Positions 1-8,821 of a DNA stretch of 45,331 nucleotides are shown in pieces. The first letter of the stretch is position 1. Each line of letters opens with the position of its first letter. This DNA comes from Alphaproteobacteria bacterium (lineage in GTDB: Bacteria; Pseudomonadota; Alphaproteobacteria; UBA8366; GCA-2717185): contig WLWY01000023.1 of assembly GCA_012103325.1 (NCBI GenBank), positions 1 to 45,331 on the forward strand, in the 5' to 3' direction. Under the pieces are notes generated by a model that was not told the origin of the DNA, made no database searches, and worked only from the letters and a program-made list of their open reading frames with translations. Both the position numbers and the translations under genes were made by a program.

Positions 1-60
1 AAGCTAATCGCCATGAACTGGCCGAGACCCGGCCTACCCCTGCACTTTCTCAACGATTGA
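1..60 (+). CDS. C-terminal tail of an upstream gene (partial)
   Basis: Frame 1 is open from the window edge and ends at a TGA at 58-60, eight bases before the hyuB ATG. Nineteen codons are visible, ending in HFLND. The close, same-strand spacing would fit an upstream operon member, but the fragment is too short to assign to a family, and an open frame of this length can occur by chance. Confidence 0.35.
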   Translation, partial: KLIAMNWPRPGLPLHFLND

Positions 61-68
61 GGCCTAGT

Positions 69-1823
69 ATGGCAGAGATCAAGGACCCTATCGCCTTCGA
101 ACTGTTCAAGAATACGATCTTCTCGATCGCCGACGAGATGGCGCTGACGATCTGCCGCACGACCTATTCCGGTGTGCTGCGCGACAATATGGATTTCTCG
201 ACCGCCTTCGCGGACGCCAACGGCAAGCTTGTGGCGCAGGGCCTGACCCTGCCCGGCCATCTCGGCTCGATCCCGGATGCGCTGGACGTCGTCGTGGAAC
301 GCTTCGGTGACGAGATGCAGCCCGGCGACATGTACATCATGAACGACCCGTTCGATGGCGGCATGCACTTGCCGGATATTTTCATCTTCAAGCCGATCTT
401 TAAGGAAAACCGTCGGCTCGCCTTCGCGGCAACGATCTGCCATCACGCCGATGTCGGCGGACGTGTGCCGGGCTCCAATGCCAGCGACTCGACAGAGATC
501 TATCAGGAAGGGCTGCGCATTCCGCCGCTCAAGCTGTACGAGGCAGGCAAGCGCAACGACACGATCTGGTCGATCATCGAAAAGAACGTGCGCATCCCCG
601 TACAAGTATTCGGCGATCTGCGCGCGCAACTTGCCGCATGCCATATCGCGGAGACTCAGTTCCTCGAACTGGTCGATGAGTATGGCGAGGAAACTGTCGA
701 TATCTATATGGCGGAAGTCATCGATTACGCCGAACGCCTGACCCGCGCGGCGGTCGCCGACCTGCCCGACGGCGAACACAGCTTCGAGGACTGGATCGAC
801 GATGACGGCATCGACATCGACAAACCGATCCGCCTGTTCGTCACCGTCACGAAAAAGGGCGACGAGATGACGTTCGACTGGACCGGCAGCGCGGAGCAGG
901 TCAAGGGCGCCATCAACAACACGCTCTCCTACACCAAGGCAGCATCCTACACCGCGGTCCGCTCGATCCTGCCGGACGGCATTCCCAACAATGAAGGCGT
1001 CTTTCGCGCCATCCAGGTCAAAGCGCCTTCGGGCACCATCGCCAACGCCGTATTGCCGGCGGCCTGTGCGGCGCGCGGCCTGACGGGGTTCCGCATGGTC
1101 GATTGCGCGTTCGGTGCGCTAGCGATGATGGTTCCGGACAAGGTCGGCGCAGCGTCGGACGGCGGCAACACGGGCGTGTCCATAGGCGGCTATGACAAGA
1201 ACCGCAAACCCTACATCTTCGTCGATTTCACTTGCGGCACCTGGGGCGGGCGGCCCTGGGCCGATGGCTTGCAAGGCAACTCCAACATCTTCGCGAACAT
1301 GGCGTCGCAATCGATCGAAGTGATCGAGGCCGAACAGCCCATGCAGATCCTGAGTTACGAATTCCTGACCGACAGGGCCGGGGCCGGAGAGTACCGCGGC
1401 GGCGCGCCCTACAAGCGCGACTACCGGTTCCTGGAGAAAGAAGCGATCCTGCAGGTACGGTCCGACCGCCGGGCGATCAAGCCGTACGGGCTCTACGGTG
1501 GCCGGCCGGGCAAGCCGTCGATGAACTACCTGAACCCCGACGGCAACAACCAGATCCTGACAACGAAGCCGACGATGAACATCACGCGCGGCGACGTGTT
1601 CCGTCACGAACTCGCCGGCGGCGGCGGATGGGGCGATCCGTTCAAGCGCGACCCGGAGGCCGTACTGCAGGATGTGCGCAATGAACTGGTCAGCGCCGAT
1701 GCTGCGCGCGAAGAATACGGCGTTGTCGTCGATGTGGATGCCTGGGCCGTCGACACGGCCGCGACCGAAGCCTTGCGGGCACAGCACGAAGACACCGAAC
1801 TGCAAACCGTTGTGTGGGACTGA
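69..1823 (+). CDS. hyuB: Hydantoinase B/oxoprolinase family protein
   Basis: HyuB-family subunit, 584 aa, usual full length. With HyuA, members open lactam or hydantoin rings (5-oxoproline, N-methylhydantoin) using ATP; related pairs carboxylate ketones, so the substrate here is open. Visible family marks are the N-terminal DPIAFELFKN, PGHLGSIPDAL near residue 62, NDPFDGGMHLPD at 92-103 and the glycine-rich AGGGGWGDP near the C-terminus. The ATG at 69 is preferred over an in-frame TTG at 57 because GAGG lies at 59-62, six bases upstream, and the ATG starts the conserved region. It precedes hyuA by 6 bp, so the two are surely cotranscribed. The B-before-A order is less common than A-before-B. 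Expected to be cytoplasmic. Confidence 0.93.
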   Translation: MAEIKDPIAFELFKNTIFSIADEMALTICRTTYSGVLRDNMDFSTAFADANGKLVAQGLTLPGHLGSIPDALDVVVERFGDEMQPGDMYIMNDPFDGGMHLPDIFIFKPIFKENRRLAFAATICHHADVGGRVPGSNASDSTEIYQEGLRIPPLKLYEAGKRNDTIWSIIEKNVRIPVQVFGDLRAQLAACHIAETQFLELVDEYGEETVDIYMAEVIDYAERLTRAAVADLPDGEHSFEDWIDDDGIDIDKPIRLFVTVTKKGDEMTFDWTGSAEQVKGAINNTLSYTKAASYTAVRSILPDGIPNNEGVFRAIQVKAPSGTIANAVLPAACAARGLTGFRMVDCAFGALAMMVPDKVGAASDGGNTGVSIGGYDKNRKPYIFVDFTCGTWGGRPWADGLQGNSNIFANMASQSIEVIEAEQPMQILSYEFLTDRAGAGEYRGGAPYKRDYRFLEKEAILQVRSDRRAIKPYGLYGGRPGKPSMNYLNPDGNNQILTTKPTMNITRGDVFRHELAGGGGWGDPFKRDPEAVLQDVRNELVSADAAREEYGVVVDVDAWAVDTAATEALRAQHEDTELQTVVWD

Positions 1824-1829
1824 GCCGTC

Positions 1830-3920
1830 ATGAGCCAATTTAGAGTCGGCGTCGATATCGGCGGTACCTTCACCGATATCGTGTTCCTCAGCGAAGACGG
1901 CCAGGTCCGCACAAAGAAGGTTTCTTCGACGGTCGATGATTATGCGCAAGCCATCGTCGACGGCCTGGCACAGGTCTTCGAAGAGCAGAACTTAAGCGGC
2001 AAGGACATTGCGGAACTGCTGCATGGCACCACCGTCGGGTCGAACGCGATCCTGGAGATGAAGGGCGCGCGCACTGGTCTCATCACGACCGAAGGATTCC
2101 GGGATGTGCTGGAGATCCGCACCTTGCGCATGCCGCGCCTCTACGACCTGCATTGGGAAAAGCCGCCGCCCCTGGTCGAACGCTATCTGCGCCGCGCTGT
2201 GAAGGAGCGGATCGACACCGACGGCAATATCGACACGCCGCTCGACCTCGCTAACTCCGAAGCAAAAGTCCAGATGCTGCTCGACGAAAAGGTCGACGCG
2301 ATTGCAGTGTGCCTGATCAATTCCTATGCCAACCCAGTGCACGAACAGGCGATTGCCGACATCATCCGAGCCAAGGCACCGGACCTGCCCTTCTGCATCA
2401 GCTTCGACGTGCTACCGGAAATGAAGGAGTACGAGCGCACCTCGACGACGGTCATCAACACCTATGTCATGCCGATCGTGAAGGGCTATTTGGAGTCATT
2501 GCGTAGCGAGCTCGACGAGGGCGGCATTCCCGCTCCCTTGCTGTTGATGCAATCGAACGGCGGATTGATGACCTCCGAAGCGGCAACCCGCCTTCCTGCC
2601 AACATCATCGAGTCGGGGCCAGCGGGCGGCGTCATCGGCGCGCAGGCCCTGTCGCGCAAACTCGACATGCCGGACATCATCACCTTCGACATGGGTGGCA
2701 CGACGGCAAAGGCGTCGCTTATCGAAAGCACCGAAGTTACCCGCTCGCTCGAGTATCAGGTCGGCGGGGGCATCATGATCGGCTCGCGGCTGATGACCGG
2801 CGGCGGCTATACCTTGAAGGTACCGGCCATCGATCTCGCGGAGGTCGGCGCCGGTGGCGGTTCGATCATCAAGATCGATGCTGGCGGCTCGATGCAGGTC
2901 GGTCCGCAAAGCGCCGGCGCCCATCCGGGTCCGGTCTGCTACGACCTCGGCGGTACGGAACCAACGGTGACCGACGCCAATGTCGTGCTCGGCTACATCA
3001 ATCCGGGCCATCTGGTCGGCGGCGCGGTCAAGCTCAACCCGGACAAGAGCCGCAGCGTTCTGGAAGAAACGGTGGCCAAACCAATCGGCCTCGATGTCGC
3101 GCACGCAGCGTATGGCGCGCACCAGATCGCCGCCTCGAACATGATCCGCGCCCTCAAAGCGGTGTCCAGCGAGCGTGGCCGCGACCCCCGCAAATATGCG
3201 ATGCTGGCCTTTGGCGGGAACGGCCCTTTGTTCGCCGCCGGCATGGCGAAGGCGCTGCGCATGACGCGCATCGTCGTGCCGCCTTCACCCGGCCTGTTTT
3301 CGTCATTCGGTTTGCTCTACGCGGATGTGGAACATCATTACTCCCGCACGGTCCGGCGCGTCCTGCGGGACAGCGACCCCGCCGACCTGACCACCGTATG
3401 GCAGGAACTCGAAGAGGCCGCCCGGAACCAGCTCGAATCCGACGGATTTACCGAGGCGCAGATGCGCTTTCAGCGCGCCGCCAATATGCATTACAAGGGA
3501 CAGATTTTCGAACTGAACACCCCCGCGCCGGACGGCGTGATCGACGCCGCGGCGGTCGCAGCGCTTGAAGAGGCCTTTGGGCAAGAGCACGAGCGTACCT
3601 ACGGACATCGTGCCGGCCCAGAAGAACCTGTCGAGTTGGTCAATGTCATGCTTGTCGGACAAGGCATATCCGACAGGCCCCGGGTGCCGGACCGCCTTAT
3701 CGGCGACAGCGAAGAGGCGATAGACGCGCTGCCGTCCCGTCAGGCCTATTTCGGGCCGGATACCGGCTGGATCGAAACGCCTGTGCTGCGGCGCTCAGAT
3801 CTTGCTTCCGCAAAAACCGGCCCGTGCATCGTTGAAGAATATGACGCGACGTGCTTAGTCCCGCCGGGGGCCATTGCGGGCCTCGACCCCTTCGGCAATA
3901 TCGTCGTCGACCTCGAATAG
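1830..3920 (+). CDS. hyuA: Hydantoinase A/oxoprolinase family protein
   Basis: HyuA-family ATPase subunit, 696 aa, full length. It belongs to the actin/hsp70-like ATPase fold and phosphorylates the lactam or hydantoin substrate for ring opening with HyuB. The phosphate-1 motif DIGGTFTD is at residues 9-16, HGTTVGSNAI follows near 65, and the second phosphate loop TFDMGGTTAK is near residue 290. A C-terminal domain extends to residue 696. The gene starts 6 bp after the hyuB stop and is followed 13 bp later by an acyl-CoA dehydrogenase, suggesting one transcript. Whether the substrate is a hydantoin, an oxoproline-like lactam or a ketone cannot be told from the sequence. Confidence 0.93.
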   Translation: MSQFRVGVDIGGTFTDIVFLSEDGQVRTKKVSSTVDDYAQAIVDGLAQVFEEQNLSGKDIAELLHGTTVGSNAILEMKGARTGLITTEGFRDVLEIRTLRMPRLYDLHWEKPPPLVERYLRRAVKERIDTDGNIDTPLDLANSEAKVQMLLDEKVDAIAVCLINSYANPVHEQAIADIIRAKAPDLPFCISFDVLPEMKEYERTSTTVINTYVMPIVKGYLESLRSELDEGGIPAPLLLMQSNGGLMTSEAATRLPANIIESGPAGGVIGAQALSRKLDMPDIITFDMGGTTAKASLIESTEVTRSLEYQVGGGIMIGSRLMTGGGYTLKVPAIDLAEVGAGGGSIIKIDAGGSMQVGPQSAGAHPGPVCYDLGGTEPTVTDANVVLGYINPGHLVGGAVKLNPDKSRSVLEETVAKPIGLDVAHAAYGAHQIAASNMIRALKAVSSERGRDPRKYAMLAFGGNGPLFAAGMAKALRMTRIVVPPSPGLFSSFGLLYADVEHHYSRTVRRVLRDSDPADLTTVWQELEEAARNQLESDGFTEAQMRFQRAANMHYKGQIFELNTPAPDGVIDAAAVAALEEAFGQEHERTYGHRAGPEEPVELVNVMLVGQGISDRPRVPDRLIGDSEEAIDALPSRQAYFGPDTGWIETPVLRRSDLASAKTGPCIVEEYDATCLVPPGAIAGLDPFGNIVVDLE

Positions 3921-3933
3921 CAGAAAGCAAGCA

Positions 3934-5079
3934 ATGCCGTACAAAACATTCGGGTTTACCGAAGAACAAATTCTCATGCGCGACAACGTCTTAGGTCTTC
4001 TCGCGCGCGTGCTGCGGCCGGAAAAAATTGCTGAACTCGAGGAAAATTCGGAATACCCCTATGAGGCGTTCCGCGCTCTCGCCGATGCAGGTTGGCTCAC
4101 GCTGCCGTTCGACGAAGATTATGGCGGCATGGGCGCGGGGTACAAGGATTTCGCAGTTTTCATTGAAGCGCTCGGCTATCATTTCCCCGGGATCCGTACC
4201 GCCTACATGACCACGGTCGTTTACGGCGGTCTTTACATTCAGAACCTCGGCAGCGACACGCTAAAAGAGGAATTCCTGCCCAAGATCATGAAGGGCGATA
4301 TCCGCATGGCCGTGGCCATGACGGAGCCGCAGAGCGGCTCCGATGTCGCCGGCATCCGCCTGCGCGCAACCCGGGACGGCGACGATTACGTTCTCAACGG
4401 GCAGAAGGTCTATATCACCAACGCACATGAATCAGATTACCTCGTTGTCGCCGTCAAAACCGACCCTGATGCGGGGCGCAAGGGCATCAGCCTAGTCATC
4501 GTCGACACGACCGATCCCGGTTTCGAGGCGCGGCCGATGGACCCGCTCGGCAGCCGCTCGACCTTGCTGAACGAGGTTTTCTTCGACGACGTCCGCGTGC
4601 CCGCGTCGCGGTTGCTGGGTGAGGAGAATGGCGGCTGGCGCGGTCTGATGCAGGGCCTCAACCTGGAACGCATCCTGATCGCTGCCGCCGCTTCCGGGCA
4701 ATGTCTGAAAATTATCGAGGTCGCCAAGAACTTTGTCGAAGACCGGAAGGCATTCGGCAAACGTATTACCGACTTCCAGGCCGTCGCGCATAAATTCGCG
4801 GAGATGGCGATGATGACCGAAACCGCCCGGCTGCACACCTACAACACCGCGGCGATGCTCGACGCCGGCGAGGACGCGGTCATCGAAACGGCAATGGCGA
4901 AGGTGATTGCATCCGAAAATAATTTCAAAGTTGCCGATTTGGGCATGCATATCATGGGCGCTGCCGGGTATGTGCAGGGCGACATGCAGCGCCTGTTCCG
5001 CGATGCCCGCCTCGGCACCATTGGTGGCGGCACGAGCGATATCCTGCGCAACGTGATCGCGCAACGTATGGATCTTTAA
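3934..5079 (+). CDS. Acyl-CoA dehydrogenase family protein
   Basis: FAD-dependent acyl-CoA dehydrogenase, 381 aa, normal length, introducing a 2,3-double bond into an acyl-CoA. The FAD/substrate signature AMTEPQSGSDVAG is at about 128-140, followed by GQKVYITNA, and the C-terminal GGGTSDILRN replaces the usual EGTxxI. The Glu just before that GT in medium-chain enzymes is Gly here. A Glu in GLNLER (E245) sits where isovaleryl-CoA dehydrogenase keeps its catalytic base, so activity is plausible by that alternative geometry. The ATG at 3934 is chosen because the domain starts there; an upstream in-frame start at 3874 would run into hyuA. Probably the last metabolic gene of the hyuBA transcript. 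Electron acceptor (ETF) is assumed. Confidence 0.92.
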   Translation: MPYKTFGFTEEQILMRDNVLGLLARVLRPEKIAELEENSEYPYEAFRALADAGWLTLPFDEDYGGMGAGYKDFAVFIEALGYHFPGIRTAYMTTVVYGGLYIQNLGSDTLKEEFLPKIMKGDIRMAVAMTEPQSGSDVAGIRLRATRDGDDYVLNGQKVYITNAHESDYLVVAVKTDPDAGRKGISLVIVDTTDPGFEARPMDPLGSRSTLLNEVFFDDVRVPASRLLGEENGGWRGLMQGLNLERILIAAAASGQCLKIIEVAKNFVEDRKAFGKRITDFQAVAHKFAEMAMMTETARLHTYNTAAMLDAGEDAVIETAMAKVIASENNFKVADLGMHIMGAAGYVQGDMQRLFRDARLGTIGGGTSDILRNVIAQRMDL

Positions 5080-5087
5080 CGTCAAAC

Positions 5088-6020
5088 ATGCGCCGCGCCG
5101 TCCTCCTGGTTCTGCTTGCGACGGCTCTCCCCAGCCTCGCGGCCGCCCAGATCAAGGACCATGCGGAGGTCTGCTTCGCCGGCACCGGCAAGTTCGAACT
5201 CGATATCAGCTTCTGCGGCCTCGCGATCCAATCGAAGAAGCACCATGGACCGAGCCTCGCGACCCTGTTCACCTATCGCGGCCGGGCCAAACTCGAGTTG
5301 GGCGATCTGACGGGCGCGGTCGCCGACTTCGACGCGGCCTTGGAACAGAACCCCGCCTCCGCACTGGCGCATAACGAGCGCGGCCGCGCCCGTCACAAGG
5401 CCGGCGATAACCAGGCCGCGATTGCGGATTACAACACGGCCCTTCGCCTCTCTCCCCACTACGGTGCGGCCTATCGGAATCGCGGGACCGCGAAAATTTT
5501 CTTGGGTCAACTCGAGGCTGCCATCGCCGATCTCGATGCCGCCAGCGCAGCAGTCAATTACGATCCCGCAAGTCGGATTTTGCGGGGCATCGCCCGCTAT
5601 TTCCGGGGCGATTTCGAATCCGCGATCCCCGATCTCGGTGCGGCGATTTCGAAAGCCTACCCCTATCCGCAAGCGGTGCTTTGGATTTACCTGGCGCAAC
5701 GCCGTGCTGGGCTGGACGCGAAAGAACCGCTTACCGCGAACGCCCAGGAAATGTCCGAAGGCGCCTGGCCGGACCCGCTGATCGAGGCGTATCTTGGCGA
5801 GCGCACGCCACCGTCGGTTCTGGAAGCAACGCAGCAGCCGCGCGATACGACCCGACGAAGACATCTGCTTCAGGCTCACTTTTATCTGGGCCAATTGGCG
5901 CTGGTGAACAGCGATCTCGCAGCCGCACGGCAACATTTCGAAGCGGCCACTGAGATCGAACTCTTCGACGCCATCGAGCGCGCCGGGGCGAAACTGGAAC
6001 TAGATCGCCTGGAACGCTAG
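5088..6020 (+). CDS. Secreted tetratricopeptide-repeat protein
   Basis: 310-aa protein with a clear Sec signal peptide: MRR, a hydrophobic stretch, and likely cleavage after AAA at residue 20, placing it in the periplasm. Tandem helical TPR-like units run at about 57-90, 91-124, 125-158 and 159-190, with GRAKLELGDLTGAVADF and GRARHKAGDNQAAIADY as good examples. A further helical pair is near 268-300. TPR proteins are protein-binding scaffolds and no catalytic motif is visible. It follows the dehydrogenase by 8 bp and may be cotranscribed, but a functional link to the hydantoinase genes is not evident. The partner is unknown. Confidence 0.85.
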   Translation: MRRAVLLVLLATALPSLAAAQIKDHAEVCFAGTGKFELDISFCGLAIQSKKHHGPSLATLFTYRGRAKLELGDLTGAVADFDAALEQNPASALAHNERGRARHKAGDNQAAIADYNTALRLSPHYGAAYRNRGTAKIFLGQLEAAIADLDAASAAVNYDPASRILRGIARYFRGDFESAIPDLGAAISKAYPYPQAVLWIYLAQRRAGLDAKEPLTANAQEMSEGAWPDPLIEAYLGERTPPSVLEATQQPRDTTRRRHLLQAHFYLGQLALVNSDLAAARQHFEAATEIELFDAIERAGAKLELDRLER

Positions 6021-6062
6021 GGTGATGGGAGCCGTTTAAGGAAAAGACCTCAGGAACCCGCG

Positions 6063-6917
6063 ATGACTTATCAACATATCGAAGTAAAGCCGATCTCCGG
6101 CGCGCTTGGCGCGGAAATTGCCGGTGTCGACCTGTCCCAGGATATCGGCAACGCCGTCTTCAGCGAAGTTCAACAGGCGCTGCACGAGAACCTCGTGATC
6201 TTTTTCCGCGACCAGGAATTGACGCCCGAGCAGCACAAGGATTTTGGACGCCGCTTCGGCACGCTCAACATTCATCCGCAATATGTGCCGCTCGACGGCC
6301 ATCCGGAGATCCTGCCGATCCTGAAGGAGCCGGAGGACACGCTCAATATCGGCGATGTCTGGCACACCGATGTCAGCTTTCTCGAACAGCCGTCGATGGG
6401 ATCGATCCTGTACGCCCATGAGGTGCCGGACGCCGGCGGCGATACAATGTTCGCCAACCAGTATCTCGCCTACGAAACCCTCTCCGACGGCATGCGCGAG
6501 ATGCTTGACGATATGACGGCGGTCCACAGCGACCGGATACTCAGCAACCCGGCCAGCGCCAAAAACCGGAATGACGGCCGGTCGACCGTCATCAAAGAGG
6601 ATGCCATGACGGAAGAGGAAATCACGAACGAGCATCCGGTCGTGCGCACCCATGTCGACACCGGGCGAAAATCGCTTTACGTCAACGACCCTTTCACTGT
6701 CCGCTTCTCCGGCATGACCGAAGAAGAAAGCCAACCGCTTCTGCAGTTCCTATATGCACATGCGACGCGGCCGGAATTCACCTGCCGGTTCCGCTGGGAG
6801 AAGAAGTCGGTCGCGTTCTGGGACAACCGCTGCACGCAGCACTACGCGTTGAACGACTACCAGGGACAACGGCGCAGCATGCACCGGGTCACCGTTAACG
6901 GCGAACGCCCGATTTAG
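6063..6917 (+). CDS. TauD/TfdA-family 2-oxoglutarate-dependent dioxygenase
   Basis: Non-haem Fe(II)/2-oxoglutarate dioxygenase, 284 aa, full length for the TauD/TfdA family. The iron-binding triad is complete: H101 and D103 in VWHTDVSF and H260 in CTQHYALNDY. The 2-oxoglutarate-binding Arg is in QGQRRSMHRV (about 270-271). TauD itself releases sulfite from taurine and TfdA hydroxylates 2,4-D; family members vary widely, so the substrate is not assigned. The presence of soeABC about 4 kb away makes a sulfonate substrate possible but unproven. The stop codon overlaps the convergent amidohydrolase stop by 4 nt (TTAG at 6914-6917). Confidence 0.93.
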   Translation: MTYQHIEVKPISGALGAEIAGVDLSQDIGNAVFSEVQQALHENLVIFFRDQELTPEQHKDFGRRFGTLNIHPQYVPLDGHPEILPILKEPEDTLNIGDVWHTDVSFLEQPSMGSILYAHEVPDAGGDTMFANQYLAYETLSDGMREMLDDMTAVHSDRILSNPASAKNRNDGRSTVIKEDAMTEEEITNEHPVVRTHVDTGRKSLYVNDPFTVRFSGMTEEESQPLLQFLYAHATRPEFTCRFRWEKKSVAFWDNRCTQHYALNDYQGQRRSMHRVTVNGERPI

Positions 6918-8602
6918 GCCGCAAAGTCGCGCAAGACCTGTCCCGGTCCACGCGCGAGTTCGACATAATCTTCACCGTCGAAGACCTGGGTGCCGTTGAT
7001 CCAGACTCCATGAATGCCTTTCGGCTGGCGGATCGTGCGCGGCCCGCCGCCCGGCAGGTCGGCGACACGCTGCGGATCGCTTACACCGATTGTCGCCGGA
7101 TCGAACAGCACCATGTCCGCGTGCGACCCCGGTGTCAGACGGCCCCTTCCCTTGATGCCGTACAGATCGGCAGGGTGGCTGGTCAGCCGGCGCACGCCTT
7201 CGGCCAAGGTGAACACGCCCAACTCACGCACCCAGCGCGAGAGCAGATGCAGCCCGTACCCAGCATCGCACATGTAGATGAGATGCGCCCCCGCATCCGA
7301 CAGTGAGACGACGCCGCAATCGTGGCGTAGAAGCTGCCCGACCCCTTCGTCGCCGACATTGAGGAACTTGCCGAGAAACGCGGTTTCCAAGTTCTCCGAC
7401 AGCGCCAGATCGAACATGACGTCCATCGGGTCGGCCGACTGCTCCGCCGCCAGATCGGCGATGGTCCTGTTCTGCAAATGCCGATTCTCTTCTTTCGCGG
7501 TCGCGGCGATGAAGACCCGGTCCCACGTCCCCTTGAAGATCGTGCCGACCACCGGGTTCTTCAGATCCTCGCGAAAACGGTCGCGAAAGCTCCGGTCCTT
7601 GTAAACCGCAACCAGCTCTTCGCGGGTCGCGGCTTTGATGTCCGTGAAGGAAGCATGACTGTGGAACGGGTAAGCGTTTGCCATGGTGAAGTCGAAGGAG
7701 AGCGGCTGACAGGGAATTTGGATGTAAAGCTCGTTGCCACGTGCGCGCGCCGCAGCGCAGTCCTCGAACCAGCTCATGCCCAACTCCGGATCGCTCGCAT
7801 TGTACATCGCGGCGCCGGTGGTCAGGAACATGCGACGGCCAATCTTCTCGACGATCGGCTCCATCGCTTCAACGGTGCCGCGGCCGCCGGCAGACATTTG
7901 CACAATGCCCTTGCCTGCCTCGCCGACGGCTTCCGCCAGATGGCCGAATTCCTCGACCGAAGCGATGGTCGACGGCATCGGTATGCCGCCATAACCGGAA
8001 TGGTTAATCGAAAAAGACGAAGCGAAGCCGACCGCGCCGTCTTTTAGTGCCCCTTCGACAAGGCGTCGCATCTCCGACAATTCGCCATCCGTCGGCGTCT
8101 TCCGGACCCAGGCCTCGTCCCGCATTACAGCCGTGCGCACCGCGGAGTGCCCTATGAACACGGCCATATTGGGATAAGGACCGGTTCGTTCCAGGGCTGC
8201 CATATATTCGGGAAAGGTTTCGAACTGCCAGTCGATACCAGCGCGCAACGCGTCCAGGTCCATGCCCTCCACGACGGACAGGTTATTCATGATGTAGTCG
8301 CGGACGTCCGGCGGGCTCGGCACAATGCCGAAACCGCAATTGCCCATCACGCAAGTCGTGACGCCGAGCGACGGGGAGGGCGAACAGGTCCGGTCCCATG
8401 TCACCTGCGCATCGTAGTGGGTGTGCAGATCGACAAATCCGGGCATCAGCGCCAGGCCATCCGCATCGATCGTATTCTGCGCAGCCAGCACCTCCTTACC
8501 GATATCGACTACCTTACCGTCCGCAATCGACAGGTTGCCCGTTACCGGGTCCGCACCTGTACCGTCAAAGATCTCCACATTCTTGATCAGCAAATCGACC
8601 AT
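6914..8602 (-). CDS. N-acyl-D-amino-acid deacylase-like amidohydrolase
   Basis: Amidohydrolase-superfamily protein of the D-aminoacylase group, 562 aa from the ATG at 8602. Members hydrolyse N-acyl-D-amino acids or related amides with Zn. The metal motif LHTHYD gives H60 and H62; the family mark GNCGFG and the late SLSDAGAHL (metal Asp) are present, with a C-terminal beta-sandwich closing on the GVWINGTQVFDGEDY region. An upstream in-frame ATG at 8632 would add ten residues not seen in the domain, so MVDLLIKN is preferred. The window holds a second member at 14925. It is divergent from the MFS transporter gene across about 220 bp, which may supply its substrate. Confidence 0.9.
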   Translation of the reverse strand: MVDLLIKNVEIFDGTGADPVTGNLSIADGKVVDIGKEVLAAQNTIDADGLALMPGFVDLHTHYDAQVTWDRTCSPSPSLGVTTCVMGNCGFGIVPSPPDVRDYIMNNLSVVEGMDLDALRAGIDWQFETFPEYMAALERTGPYPNMAVFIGHSAVRTAVMRDEAWVRKTPTDGELSEMRRLVEGALKDGAVGFASSFSINHSGYGGIPMPSTIASVEEFGHLAEAVGEAGKGIVQMSAGGRGTVEAMEPIVEKIGRRMFLTTGAAMYNASDPELGMSWFEDCAAARARGNELYIQIPCQPLSFDFTMANAYPFHSHASFTDIKAATREELVAVYKDRSFRDRFREDLKNPVVGTIFKGTWDRVFIAATAKEENRHLQNRTIADLAAEQSADPMDVMFDLALSENLETAFLGKFLNVGDEGVGQLLRHDCGVVSLSDAGAHLIYMCDAGYGLHLLSRWVRELGVFTLAEGVRRLTSHPADLYGIKGRGRLTPGSHADMVLFDPATIGVSDPQRVADLPGGGPRTIRQPKGIHGVWINGTQVFDGEDYVELARGPGQVLRDFAA

Positions 8603-8821
8603 AATGCCCACCGCTCCCTGCTCGCTGCCCAACCATGCGTCATGGCGCCAAAGGTCCGGACATTTAATCAGTCTGCTCCATACCGCGCAAATCCGGCGCC
8701 GGAAACGACCTATGTGTTTTGCGCATGGCAGCCGTTCAGCTGCTTTTGGGATGTAACCAAACTCCTGGAATCGCTATTCTGTCGTGACTGCAGAGGGTCC
8801 TTCGCGAAAAGGTAATCACCC

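Noticed and set aside
8728..8743. Small hairpin GCAGC-CGTTCA-GCTGC followed by TTTT, a possible terminator
   Set aside because: Stem of only 5 bp and short T-run, lying between divergent starts where a terminator is not expected.
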